Shown here in pieces: positions 11,701 to 21,978 of a stretch of 64,000 nucleotides of DNA (position 1 is its first letter; each line of letters starts with the position of its first letter). Source of the DNA: Pocillopora verrucosa (taxonomy: Eukaryota; Cnidaria; Anthozoa; Scleractinia; Pocilloporidae); assembly GCF_036669915.1 (NCBI RefSeq), contig NC_089315.1:23007936-23071935 (forward strand), given 5' to 3'. The notes below the pieces were generated by a model, which worked only from the letters and a program-made list of their open reading frames with translations, was not told the origin of the DNA and did no database searches. The position numbers and the translations under genes are program-made.

Positions 11701-14700
11701 TAGTGGTGACCCAGCGGAACATGGAGAAATGACAAATGTGCTATTGATTGGCTTGCATTGAGGAGAACCAGCAGGTGGAGGACTAGCGTTTGGTGTGCAG
11801 GGAGGTATTGTTTTAGGTGGAGTCTTAGTAGTAGGTGTTGTTACTATGGAGCATGGACGACTTGTGGTCGTTGATACACCCGGGTTGCAAGGTGTAGTTT
11901 TAGTAGTTGGAGGGGTTGGCGGAGAAGGAGTGGAGGGTGGCGGTGGTGCTTCTGTTGGCTTCGTTGATGGAGGTGTTAGTATTGGTGGAGGAGGAGGAGG
12001 TGGGTGAGTCGGCTTGGGAGGTGGCGGGAAATGCGGGGGGTGGAAATGAACGTGGATATGAGGTATGCGTGGAGGAGGTGGGGGTGGTGGAGGAGGTGGT
12101 GGGGGCAGCTTAGTTGTGGCAGGTCGCGGGGTTTGAGTTGTAGGTTTGACTGTCGTTGTTCGTGTTGTTGGTTTAGTCGTCGAAGGACCTGTAATAATGA
12201 AAAAAAGGAAACAGGAACTATTTTAGTCTGAAAAGCATGGAAAACTTGTTCGATGAAACGCAATATTTAAGTCTCCTACGACAAACAAAAATCATTCCAC
12301 TTTCCCATCACTTTTGTAACTTTGTTCATTTGCTATTTTTGGGACAAAATGATTCTTTAAGTAATCGATAAAGTGGGATAGGATGGAAAAACTCATTAAC
12401 ATGTAAAGCGCCTTGTATACCTCAATACATATCCTTAACAAAATAAATACAATAATATTTTTATTTTTAATGTAAATATATGAAAATCACACCTGTGAAC
12501 CGCGGCTTAAGAAACGAATTTCAAAACAATCTTCGTAGTAATGAACACTACTCAAGCAGTAGTGAAAGTAAGGCCTGAAATGTTTTTCGGACCTCATATT
12601 CACTACTGCTTAAGTAGTGTTCATTACTGCGAAGATCACCTTCCATTTCGTTGTGTTTGTATTATCTACGTACTATGTTTTGGCCTTGATGTGACTTTCA
12701 CTTCTATGTAGTGCCAGCAGTGCAGTCCAGGAATCGCATAAATTATTTTCTTCCCATCAAGAAGAATTTCGCGTTTCCCTTCTGGATCTTTGGCCCAGAA
12801 AGACACAATCTGTCCGGCTGCGATTTTGGGTTTGTCCAGGAACAACTGCTGAGTATCGGTCAATTCATCCATAACCTGAAGACAAATCACAGATATTAAT
12901 TATGCCCTCGGAATAAGATAATGAAGGCAATCTGATCCTGAAGGCGCCGGATCAGATTAGTAAAGATTTTTAGTTACATTATCAACGAAGTATCATAGCG
13001 TATGACCACTGGAACCATAGGCTAGGGGTTGCATCACTAGGTCACAGCGCTTAATAACGTCAGTGACCAACAAAACAGATCATTGACCAAATAATATGAA
13101 TAAACCTATCTATTAATATTAAATTCGCGCACGTCCTTCGAAAGTCACTTGTTCTATGAGAGTGGCCCATTTACACTTTCAACGCCTAATAGCACTTTCC
13201 ATTAGGCTAAATATATTTGTTCAGCACAACCAAGTAAGCTTTAATGATGTAGAATGAATAAAAGGGGTATGTTTGTAAAGAAACTGTGGTGCTGCGTCGG
13301 TGGTAGAGTATAGCAGGTAATTTACGTTTTACAACTAAGTTGAAAACGTAAATTGGCTACCGTAAAGAGTAAAAAAGCTGACGTTTCGAGCGTTAGCCAT
13401 TCGTCAGAGCGATTGGAGGAATTGTGGGTTGTATGTTTGTTTATATTCAGAAAGTGGAGCAACGCTATTGGTGGAAGTTTGATGACGAGAAAACAGGAAT
13501 AAATTAGTTGAATGAAAAGCGCTCGTTAATACCGTGGGGATTGAGAGTACCGATTTGGAATATAAATTTTTGTTCTAGTGTTTTCTAATGGGTCCATTAA
13601 GATCACTGATCACTTTACGAGTACCTCCGCCAATGTCATTTACTGCATAACTTGCACTTCTTGCAATAAGTTATACATTGGCGAAACAGGAAGACGACTA
13701 AGTGACCGATTCCGAGAACACCTTCGCAACGTGGAAAGAAATGATAAGGACGCACCCAAACCTGTCGCTAGACACTTTAATCTCCCTAATCATTCAAAAC
13801 AACATATGGCAGTTTGCGGTCTTTCCTTACATCTAGGCAGTTCGGAAAGCCGCAAACACTAGAACAAAATTTTTTCTTCCAAATCGGCACTCTGAATCCC
13901 CACGGTATCAACGATATCATTGTTATTTTTTTCGTCACCATATTCCCACCAATAGCGTAGCTCCATTTTCTGCATATAAACCCACACATAATCCACAATT
14001 CCTACAATCGCTCTGATAAAAGGCTAACACTCGAAACGTCAGCTTTTTTGCTCTTTACTGCGGCCAATTTACGTTATCAACTCAGTTGTCAACACGAAAT
14101 TACCCTTTCATAATATAGGCCCACCTCAGATAAAACTTCTCCATCTTGGTTTGGAACGTTAGTTCTTTTCACATGAAGAACCTTCAAATCGATTACTTTT
14201 TGATCGCGAATAACGTAGTGAAGGTGTAGCTTGGGTCCAGTGACTAAATACCCTTCTGGTTTGAGACTGGAGTAAAGGATGAAAGGCACCCCAGCTGTAT
14301 TCCAAAACGTGAAGTTCACGCAGGGTTCTGGAGGGTAGACGGGAAATTTATATCTTATTTATCAAATTCTTGCATGAGGCTTATATTCATGAGAAATGTA
14401 TCAACCGATATCAATATATCCGTTAAGGTTAGATTTTGCATTGAAATGACCAATCAAATCATTCCGTCAACGTTTCGAGTGTTTAACTGATTTTTTTTTC
14501 ACGTAAAGTAGTTGGGATCATTATATAAATGTTTTCTGAACCTCGAACAATATACAACAATTTCTCCAGGTTTGAAAAAATGGTAATAGATTTAGACTCC
14601 TACACGGTTGGAATTTGTTCATGAGTCGGTGGTACACTGCCTAACTCTCAATCAGCTCAAGTTATCCCGTTAGAGTGCGACTTTAAAAAAAATCATGCAA

Positions 14701-16459
14701 TGACCTCACTCTTCTTCTAAGCAGACTTATAGTAGTAATGTGTGTTTCCCTTATTTGAATGATACACATGAAATGTGTCAACGGGAGAGACTAGTAAGGG
14801 TAAACTTCTGATTATGCATGACGAGCTGGAGACGTAGCCAAACTTTAATTGTCCCTTATGTAATAATTTGCCAATTTTTTTATTGTTTTTGGTGGTTGCT
14901 CTGGTGACAGGCAATTTTTGAATAAGACCCAAATTTTAGCAATTATCTTTGTTCTACAATTAAAGACAATGATTATCATTACCGTAGTCCTTGTGTGGTG
15001 TGGTTGGAACAGTTGTAGGACGGGTGGTTCTAATTGTTGTTTTGTTTGTAAGTGGTGGTTTTGTGTCGGTAGAAGCAACACTAGGTGGTTTAGATGGTTC
15101 AATCGTATCGTAGCAGTTCATCAGAGGATTCTCGTTGGCTGCAAGAGGCCTTAGAGCGAACGAGCAACGCTTTAGCCATTCGGATGATGCCATGTTGTAG
15201 TCTGTAACCACCTCCGTGCGATGATAGTTTCGATTTATGCTTCTGCAAATGTACCATCCCTTTCGCATGAGGCTAAACTGGAATGCACCAGGAAGTGAAA
15301 ATACTTGAAAGAAGGCTGAACTTGCATCATAATCTGGTGTTTAAAAAGAATAATTGAAAACTTATACTTTTCCCCTATTTAAACCGAGGCAAGGTGGACA
15401 GCGTGTTAAATAATTAAACTCAAGGTGCTTCTCCCCACCCTGAAGTGACAGAGTCCCAAAGCATCGGCGCATCTCTAGGACTTTTGCGGATTCACTCTTG
15501 AAACCATAGCAACACTAAGCGATTACAGCGCAATCTTTGAAAAATTGACAAGCGGCGAAGTTTTCCTTCCTGGTTAAGACACAGGCAAGGAGTTCAAGCT
15601 TAAAACTTAAGCTACAGACTCCTTGAACAGGGGTTTGAAATGTCGTTTGCACACCATAGTGTCGTCTTTGTATACTTGCTGAAATGTGGCTGCAAACTGT
15701 TGTATTTCGCATGCATAGCATCGATACGCGTACTGGGCGATACTCAGTCTGTTGAAATTTGCTGCATAGCAGTCTTAATCGATAAAGGTTTATTAGTTAG
15801 TATTTCAAAATATTTAAAATCCCCGCCATATTAACTAATATATACGGTTGCTATGGACTTATAGACATATTCGTGACACGCGCAGACTTTTGTTAGCTTT
15901 TTTCCCAGCCGTATAAATGGATGTGTCAGGGAAACTTGATAAATAGCGCGAGGGCTACTTGCAGTGGACCAGCATCCTGACCACGAGGATTAGAAACATT
16001 AATAATCGCTTTTTCCTGACGCTAACGATATTGCGTTATTGGCTCGTGGAAAATGACCTACGCCCTACCTAAATATCTCTTGTCACCTTCAAATTATGAT
16101 GAATCATTGACATATGCAAAAATTGCAAACGCAGGTATTGCAGTGTGTTATGATTGAAACTTTGTTAGAATCATTGATATTGCTATATTTGCCCTATACC
16201 AAATTTTGTATCTCCTTGGTGCCCCAAAACGAATCTGTAGTTCTTCTGTCGAATGTAGTGACCAGGTAAACACATGGACTCAAAGGAGATGGTTTGGTGT
16301 TCTCCGGTCCCTTTGTCGAATCCTGGAATCTTGATGGCAAATGCCTACAGATTTTTTTAAAAAAATAGAAGTCCAGGTTCACAATTTTAAGTAAGTAGTC
16401 ACTGAAAACACGTTTCTCAAGTAAAATAGTCTGTAATAAGAGTGGCAATGAAAATAATA

Positions 16460-16496
<37 letters not shown>

Positions 16497-19400
16497 TGAT
16501 AATAATAATGATGATAAAGTTGCTTTCAGAGGGGCCTTTTAGATTTATCAAATAAATGTTTAATAATGAATAAGAGGGTCCCAATGGGGTTAACCGTTAG
16601 CCGTAAAACGGCCAAAATATTTAGCCGTTGGACGTAAAAATTGACAAATTTTAACCGTTAGTCGTAAAAAAAGTTAACCGTAAAAAATATCTCTGGTGGA
16701 AACAATGGAAAGGTGTTAACCGTTAGCCAGAAATTGGCCAAAATTTTAACCGATAGCCGTAAAAGCCATCACCCCACTGAGACCCTCGAATAAATAATGA
16801 ATAAGTAACAATTTGAGAAAATTAAAGAGGAAATAAAGATTAGGAATTAGAAAAACAAGCTTAAACACTCTTTTTTATAAACGTCACGTTAATCCTTGTC
16901 AATGTGAATATAATGGTGCGAAACCCGTCGGTGTCGATAATTACTGTATATAAGTAAATTTCATTTAACCCTACCTGACAGTTTTGAGTCAGCTCTAACT
17001 TTCCATTAGTGATTCGCCAGCAAAGATTGTAGATAGGATTCTGACTCGCGGGAACATCCAAAGAATGAATTACGTATAGCGCTCCGTTGACGACTATAAA
17101 AGCGGGAGAAGCACAATCCAAATGTTAAGAGGGCTTTACTATTTTGTTAAGGTCCACAAAGAAAAACCGTGACTACATTATTTGTGATATTAGAAATCAG
17201 AAAGATATTTGAGGTATTCAAAATTTAATTATCCTTAAGGGAAGGAATCGGGCTAGCACTAATCCATGTGCACTGCAAACGAAGCGTGCACAGAATCATA
17301 CTTTGATGAATGGCATTGGGTGAATTTTTATACTTACGAACTCTGGAAAGCCCTCGTGATTCCAGATACACCATTTTTCTTGCAATGATATGAGAATTTT
17401 CGCCAGGAGAGGGAATGTAATATGGTTTTTCTCGATTGTATACATAAGCGCCATGAAAAACTCCCGAGTGACCTGCTGCAGCAGCGTTTGTTGCCCCTTG
17501 CGTTCCCGCTGTTATGGTAGCACTGATTGATCCTCCGACCCCGCCTTCACCTGGTTGACTCGTCTGACCTGTTAGACCTGTTTGGTTTATTTGACTAGTT
17601 TGACTTCCCGCCACAGCACTTGCAGTTCCAATTCCAATTGACCCAGTGGTGCCTGTTGTCTGTCCAGATGAAGACACTGATCCTGGCGTCAACGGTATCA
17701 CGCTACCGTTTGCTGCATAAATATTAAATGTCTGAAAAAGTTGAAGTGATAAAGAAGTTCGTAAGAGGGAAGCGTAATGAAAGAAGCTACCAAAACGATA
17801 TGTGGTAGAGTGTTGCATATTCGCATTTGTAATGCACAAAGGTTTTTTATTTGGAATGAAGATCTTATGAACTTTCGTCGTAAGCGCGAGTCAAAGAAAA
17901 ACAATCAGAATCCACGTTGATGATTTAAGTATGTAACCTCAAGAAAATAAAAGTCTGTTGGATGCTCACCCACAGAGTCATAGACATCTCGTGGAACTTC
18001 GAACATTAACTTCGCTCAAATACCTTTAGGCTTCTTTATCTTAATTTTCAAAATGCAAAAACTGTTCCGGGCACCGTCGAATACCCACTGGTTTTTGAAA
18101 TGTACCCAGTTTGGAAAGGGCCTCCTTCAGTGTTTTCGTGGCTACTTCAGTTGCTGCTTTTCGTGCTGCCTCTGCTCCTGCTTGGGCTCCAGCCCTTGTG
18201 CCCGCTTCAGCACCGGCTAATGCACCCGCCTTTGCACCACTCTTCAGGGCTTCATTCACTCCAAGGGTGGCACCTGCTCTAGCTCCCGCTTTAGCTGCTA
18301 TCTTCACAAGATAGAAGGAGGAGGCACTGTCGTTGACTGAAAGTGCAGTTGTCAAATGTGATTAACAAATTAAGAAACGGTAGCTCTAAAAGGAGAACTT
18401 TTTTTATTTTTTGAAATTGATCCCTCAACACACCATGCGACTATGCTCAATTTAGCAATGAGTGTTCAAAATTTGCCCTTTAATCCAATTATAACAAATT
18501 TTGAACCCCAATAGTTTTTTTGGATTTCTTCGCTTCGGGCACTGGTTTTTTTAATTTAATCATTGCGAGTCTCTTAGATGGACGAGTTTATCCTTCTTTG
18601 AATTTCTATTCATGTCTGCCTATCCTTTTGTCTTTCAGAATGATTAATTATTTATGTTTGTCTTAATTCATCCTCTTGTCTATCTGCCTGTCTCTTTCAA
18701 AAGGGCTCTATCTACCGTTGATCATACCGTGCGGCTTGGGAGGCGGCAGCGTCCACAAATAATCTGAAGGAATCGGCGCAAGAAATTCAAAATCAGGTGT
18801 CATTACGGCTACTGCCAGGGAGTCGTTCCCGTATTGTTCTTTATGAAGGGCTTCGATGTAGTAATAGGAGCCATTTTTCATGTTTATTGGATATGATTGT
18901 TGTTCAGGATATCTGCAGAAATGATAAGGAAATAATATATTGGTAACAAGCACTATGTTGCAGTTTCCTGGATAATCCAACTTTCATATCCTTTGTCCCT
19001 TAAGATTCTGGCTTAACGGATGAGAGCTTTGTCGTCTTCCTCCAGCCCATTTTTCCTCTCTAAATGACTCTTTCCATAATACGTCGAGATGAACTGCAGG
19101 CATTTTGTAGTGCCAATGCAATTCGTAGTTATGAATTAAAATAAAGCTCTTACTTTCTGAATTGCATGGGAAGAGATTCGTGGTCTTTACCAACTCGAGC
19201 TATCAATATCTTTCCATCCGGGTTATCAGTTACACTGAGGAACAGTTGGCCTCCATTATCACTCGCTGAAATTGTTGCAAATTGTTAGAGTAAGGAAACT
19301 TTAATCTTCAGAGACAATCTGGATATGTAGTTAAACTCTTAAACTCCGGGTTATCAGTTACACTGAGGAACAGTTGGCCTCCATTATCACTCTCTGAAAT

Positions 19401-21978
19401 TGATGCAAACTGTTAGAGTAAGGAAACTTTAATCTTAAGAGACAATCTGGATATGTAGTTAAACTCTTAGGTCCAAAGGTTAACAAAAATCTTTGGCTTC
19501 TATTAAATTTTTATTTTACTAGTCACCATTATGCCCTAATCCAGATCTAGGCTGGATGGTGGTGTTCATGACAGAACACTTTGCTTTCGAAATGCCAGTG
19601 TCTCTTCCGAAAAATATAATTGTAACCAACCACCTTCAGGCAGGGGAAGCAAAAGAAGTATGGCAAGGTAACCTGTAAGTGGACTGACAACCTATCCGAG
19701 GGACCGCTTAGTAGAACGTCTAGTCGCTTCATGTTATTAGCAATGATAGACTCCGGTATAATTTTTTGTTTAGGGATAATGTTTCGCATGTTATGCCTTT
19801 TGTTTTCCAGATTTCGGTTAGAAAGCTACGCTGATGGGTGAGTAAAGTCATTTGATAGATCTGCCTCACTCATGATTTACGCATCTTAAACGTTTAGCCT
19901 GAATTTCAAGTTTAGTCAGAAGGTTTTTATTCTATAATTTTAATGCGCCATAGAAATGTTATGAAAAAGCTCCCTATAATTTTTTTTGTAAAGAGAGGTC
20001 CGTTAAGTGGTGTATTTTTCCCACACCCACAATTTCCTTGGCGTATGCTGATTGTGACATTTTCGATAAATGTGCAACATGTCTCCTTTTAAACGGCTAA
20101 GAATATATGAAAGTCATATATTTCAACTGCGGATTAAGACGTGAATGAAAGTGATCCTCGCAGGAATGTGCACCACTTGAGCAGTAGTGAAAATAAGGCC
20201 TGAAAAAAATTCAGGCCTGTACGGGATTTGAACCCATGACCTCAGCGAATACCGGTGCAGTGCTTTACCAACTGAGCTAACAAGCCAACTGGAAGCTGGT
20301 CATTAAGTTGGTTCCACATTACTGCGAGGATCACTTTTATTCATGTCTCCTTTTCTCACCTATGTAGAACACGTGTTGTCCGCTCTTCTTTGGGACAAAG
20401 TAACCTCTGATCCGAGACCCATAATTGTCCCCCCAATTGACCGGCTCGCTGAATTTCGGTGTATAAGATACATATGTTGGCAGCATGGGAAAACGTGGAT
20501 CCTCTAAAAGTTTTTCGATCAAATATCCATCAATTCCATCCCATCTTTCCAGTACGACTCCTTTTTTCCTATGAATCTCTAGAGAGAAGACGGAGGAACG
20601 CTTTATCTTAACACAATTAGCCTGAATGATCTTTCGTATTGTTGTGTTGGGAGATCTCATGTCAATTACCTTCCAGTTTTTTACTAACTGCACCCAACAA
20701 AATCTTTGGGAATTGTAAGCTTGTACTCATTACGTTGACCATATACAGTTTACATGGTGTAGTGCTAACTCAAAATTTAGGTTTTGATGTTCTAGCAAAT
20801 TGAACAGATCTTTTCTGTTATACAGACCATGGAAAGCAGTTGTTTTCTTGGGAATCTCTTCTCTTGCGGTGGAGTAAACGTTACCATCATGTTTTCCTGT
20901 TAACACAGAAAAGACCCATGAACTAGTAAAGCTTCCCAATTATAAACTTTAATGTTAATTCAGCTTTTGGCCTGATTTATCACTTTTTCAATGTTCTGGC
21001 GGTGATCAAAGCAAAATAAAAATTTCTGCCTACTGAATAGTTATAATAATATTAGAATATGTTAAACAAATCCTACTTTGTTTTAGTCGCTTTTTTTAAA
21101 AATCAGAAAAATAGGATTGTAGGTAACTGAAAAATAAATTAGGGTTGGATAAAAGATATTTGAGCTACCCATATGCTTCCACATTCTATTCTCGTTTGGA
21201 GGATAAACGACGGTCCAGTATTTTACCAATTATTCTGTTTGAAGAAAATTCTGATTTGTTTCGTTGAAATTGGAAGAGTGATCTGTGCTTCGTTAACGAA
21301 TAAAGGACTAAATGATCGATACAGGTATCAAAAACTTTAATGATAACCGTTTTACGTGAGAGAGAAAGCATTTCTATGTCTAAGAATGCTTACCTTTCTG
21401 TAGTGCAAGGACGTTTCTAGACAAAACACACTTGAGCAAATATGCTTTTTTCATACATATAACAAGTACGTGTACTCAAACAAACAGCTGGTTGTTTCTA
21501 TCAAACAACTCAGTCTCACTGCAGGTCTAATGATAGAACGGTTGCTATAACTTTCACGATTACTCTTCTCTACATCATTAACACAAATGCTTTGACCAAC
21601 TGATGAAGTGTTCAGACACAATTTTGTTAAGATGATGCTTTTTCATTAACGGCTTTTAAACAAACGGCTGGTTGTTGTTATGGTTCGTAAACACAGCTTG
21701 GGGCAATCCGAGAATCTTACATTTTAGAAGAACAGGGTTGAGAATGAGAAATAACCCAGGAAATGGCAGTAAAATAAATCAGTTGGCCTGACTGAAGTAG
21801 AACCGTTAGACATGCGTCCGTTGTTACAGGTCAAAAACGTTACCCATTTTCAAGCTTTATTAAATTGATGACAAAAATCAAAGTGCGGCTTACCCATGTG
21901 TTTCTTTGACGTGAAACAGGACGCCGGAGATTCGTACATGAAAATAATTATCCATATCAACAGATGTACACTTCTCAT
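8532..21978 (-). CDS. Gene C: secreted PA14 / AbfB-like / FN2 / minicollagen-Cys multidomain protein
   Basis: Inferred 17-exon gene, 1386 residues: 21978-21894, 20896-20828, 20578-20360, 19265-19154, 18912-18728, 18336-18089, 17731-17338, 17093-16975, 16344-16200, 15333-14983, 14327-14104, 12875-12674, 12188-11631, 11053-10724, 10222-10062, 9839-9260, 8710-8532. All introns are GT-AG and phases join throughout. Order: signal peptide (1-21), PA14-like (about 52-223), short GAKAGA repeats (224-300), Gly/Thr/Ser-rich segment (307-437), AbfB-like trefoil (438-600), Thr/Pro linker, a conserved family domain (643-784), Pro/His-rich region (785-970), two FN2 domains (971-1080), five minicollagen-type Cys modules (1097-1309) and a last FN2 (1328-1386). 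It is the divergent member of the A-E family. It lacks the RQKR-type site of its paralogues and has gained the FN2 and extra Cys modules. A secreted, disulfide-linked extracellular or nematocyst role is inferred. The last exon end and the donors of the exons ending at 20828 and 18089 are the least certain. Confidence 0.8.
9260..9839 (-). CDS. Gene C exon 16: four minicollagen-type Cys modules
   Basis: Four exact C-x3-C-x3-C-x3-C-x3-CC modules: CPAICTETCAPDCPVRCC, CPPICFNTCVSYCPTDCC, CPTNCYPTCHGNCPQQCC and CPKVCNKICTNACPTECC, at protein positions about 1149, 1185, 1222 and 1292. Linkers are Pro/Gln/Ser-rich. In minicollagens and NOWA this module rearranges disulfides to crosslink the capsule wall. 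Here the number and the absence of a Gly-X-Y collagen repeat are unusual. Confidence 0.9.
10062..10222 (-). CDS. Gene C exon 15: first canonical Cys module
   Basis: Encodes CSAGCDGKCVDTCPDYCC (exact C-x3 spacing), then a Gln/Pro tail ending PVTPPPPQ. It enters in phase 1 and leaves in phase 0, joining exon 16 in frame. Confidence 0.85.
10724..11053 (-). CDS. Gene C exon 14: two fibronectin type II domains
   Basis: Two tandem FN2 domains in one exon. The first has CCVFPFIYRG, HRCT, WCSTTNNYD and WGFC; the second CCHFPFVYDG, TTCT, WCATTYNYD and WGYC. FN2 modules bind collagen-like ligands in vertebrates and occur in many secreted cnidarian proteins. Each has the usual four cysteines. Confidence 0.9.
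11631..12188 (-). CDS. Gene C exon 13: Thr/Pro-rich linker with HIHVHFH motif
   Basis: About 186 residues of Thr-Pro repeats and poly-Pro runs, with IPHIHVHFHPPHFPPPP near one third of its length. The alternating His motif corresponds to the HYHYHFH mini-exon of genes A, B and D, here fused into the Pro-rich exon. A few scattered cysteines (CNPG, CTP, CKP) lie near the end. Confidence 0.8.
12525..12650. repeat. Palindromic repeat in gene C intron
   Basis: CACTACTCAAGCAGTAGTGA and a downstream CACTACTGCTTAAGTAGTG form nested hairpins. The sequence matches the non-tRNA part of the SINE-like copies near 20110-20338 and 27150-27430. Confidence 0.6.
12674..12875 (-). CDS. Gene C exon 12: second half of conserved family domain
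   Basis: Reads LFLDKPKIAAGQIVSFWAKD, then a GKREILLDG segment and a VKVTSR end. This aligns with the INRPELHSHVTFTAEDP...LLLN...VIVTS half of exon 9 in genes A, B and D. It restores the domain end that exon 11 lacks. Phase 0 entry matches exon 11. Confidence 0.75.
13318..14104 (+). mobile_element. Penelope-like retroelement fragment
   Basis: Both ends carry the GGTAATTT, CAACTCAGTTG and ACGTTTCGAGCGTTAGCC terminal sequences also seen at 1255-1437. A GIY-YIG endonuclease ORF lies between. The reverse transcriptase is absent, so this is a 5'-truncated, inactive copy. Its right edge coincides with the splice donor of gene C exon 11. Confidence 0.65.
13578..13862 (+). pseudogene. GIY-YIG endonuclease remnant of Penelope-like element
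   Basis: Reads VIYCITCTSCNKLYIGETGR, followed by RLSDRFREHL, the CxxC-linked GIY-YIG core typical of the C-terminus of Penelope-like element proteins. The ORF starts without the reverse transcriptase and ends soon after, so it is a fragment. Confidence 0.75.
14104..14327 (-). CDS. Gene C exon 11: first half of conserved family domain
   Basis: Begins EPCVNFTFWN and contains FILYSSLKPEGYLVTG, matching NFINNFG...ILSSLKHEAYLVTG of exon 9 in A, B and D. It stops about 30 residues earlier than the paralogues, at a donor (GGGTAATTT) inside the end of the Penelope-like element. Confidence 0.75.
14983..15333 (-). CDS. Gene C exon 10: trefoil end and Thr/Pro linker
   Basis: Starts DYDASSAFFQVF and continues with RKGWYICRS, RCSFALRPLAANEN and a Thr/Pro-rich tail. 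It corresponds to exon 8 of A, B and D (DKESSF..., HKDWYIC, RCTFxFHPIAQNENK) but lacks their CIPxC motif. Confidence 0.8.
16200..16344 (-). CDS. Gene C exon 9: AbfB-like motif
   Basis: Encodes ISFESMCLPGHYIRQKNYRF, then VLGHQGDTKFG. This is the AbfB-like lobe (SFES..LPG.Y.RQ.NY...) seen in exon 7 of A, B and D. In gene C an extra phase-0 intron separates it from exon 8. Confidence 0.85.
16453..16515. repeat. (AAT)n microsatellite in gene C intron
   Basis: AATAATAAT repeats with a few interruptions. Poly-Leu readings on the minus strand are artefacts of it. Confidence 0.9.
16580..16785. repeat. TTAACCGTTAGCCGTAAAA-type repeats
   Basis: Several imperfect copies of TTAACCGTTAGCCGTAAAA, in one orientation and interleaved with GGCCAAAAT. 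Non-coding, within a gene C intron. Confidence 0.65.
16975..17093 (-). CDS. Gene C exon 8: first trefoil lobe
   Basis: Encodes LVNGALYVIHSLDVP, then NLCWR and a CQ end, matching LVDKGLYTIHSYDIPYAQEN...FCWR...CQVF in gene A exon 7. It ends in phase 0 at CAG|GTAGGG. Confidence 0.8.
17338..17731 (-). CDS. Gene C exon 7: Gly/Thr/Ser-rich segment
   Basis: Starts TFNIYAANGSVIPLTPGS, equivalent to KFKITLKSGSEVDITGPG in gene A exon 6. A Gly/Thr/Gln/Ala-rich low-complexity tract follows, then YYIPSPGENSHIIARKMVY, equivalent to YIPKPGEDPQTIARHLVW. It is shorter and less Gly-rich than in the paralogues. Confidence 0.8.
18089..18336 (-). CDS. Gene C exon 6: GAKAGA-type helical repeats
   Basis: Encodes VKIAAKAGARAGATLG and SGAKAGALAGAEAGTRAGAQ, then ATKTLKEALSKLG. 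Alternating Ala/Gly with regular Lys/Arg/Glu suggests amphipathic helices. The donor is uncertain: CCA|GTGGGT keeps phase 0 with exon 7, and a nearby CTGG|GTACAT does not. Confidence 0.7.
18728..18912 (-). CDS. Gene C exon 5: PA14-like domain, third part
   Basis: Reads QQSYPINMKNGSYYYIEALH, then a hydrophobic AVAVMTPDFEF strand and IPSDYLW. This is the usual PA14 end (pi.L..G..YYiEa.hkE...D.l.v...P). Phase 2 entry and phase 1 exit are as in all paralogues. Confidence 0.85.
19154..19265 (-). CDS. Gene C exon 4: PA14-like domain, second part
   Basis: Encodes ASDNGGQLFLSVTDNPDGK, the PA14 strand-turn (S.d.g.LfLs.d..p). It is exactly 112 nt, like exon 4 of A, B, D and E. Confidence 0.85.
19218..19473. 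repeat. 128-bp tandem duplication covering part of gene C exon 4
   Basis: CCGGGTTATCAGTTACACTG begins at 19218 and again at 19346. The two 128-bp copies differ at only a few sites. The duplication copies the 5' half of exon 4, its acceptor and adjacent intron. The second copy has no donor, so it should be non-functional. Confidence 0.85.
20110..20338 (-). repeat. tRNA-derived SINE in gene C intron
   Basis: At 20286-20214 (minus) a 73-base tRNA-like unit reads GGCTTGTTAGCTCAGTTGG ... GGGTTCAAATCCC ... ACAGGCC, with paired acceptor and T arms and both polymerase III boxes. The anticodon arm is not well paired, so it is not a working tRNA. Flanks carry the GCAGTAGTG hairpin family. The element ends about 20 bases from the donor of gene C exon 3. 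Confidence 0.75.
20360..20578 (-). CDS. Gene C exon 3: PA14-like domain, first part
   Basis: Reads KKGVVLERWDGIDGYLIEKL, a FSEPVNWGDNYGSRI strand, and GYFVPKKSGQHVFYI. This is the PA14 start with the characteristic YG.R..G...P..tG.y.F. It is the closest to canonical PA14 of the five copies. Confidence 0.85.
20828..20896 (-). CDS. Gene C exon 2: short N-terminal linker
   Basis: Encodes GKHDGNVYSTAREEIPKK and a few more residues. It occupies the position of the propeptide exon of A, B, D and E, but has no R-x-K-R site and no Cys. The donor chosen (CATG|GTCTGT) keeps phase 1; a longer alternative cannot be excluded. Confidence 0.6.
21894..21978 (-). CDS. Gene C exon 1: signal peptide
   Basis: The start ATG at 21978 gives MRSVHLLIWIIIFMYESPAS, a typical signal peptide, then CFTSKKHM. 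The donor GTAAGC follows in phase 1, as in A and B. An upstream out-of-frame ATG lies 8 bases 5'. Confidence 0.8.

Noticed and set aside
20214..20286. tRNA-Thr gene on minus strand
   Set aside because: A and B boxes and acceptor stem are good, but the anticodon stem is not paired and T33 is missing. It is embedded in a repeat that recurs at 27.2 kb, so it is a SINE.
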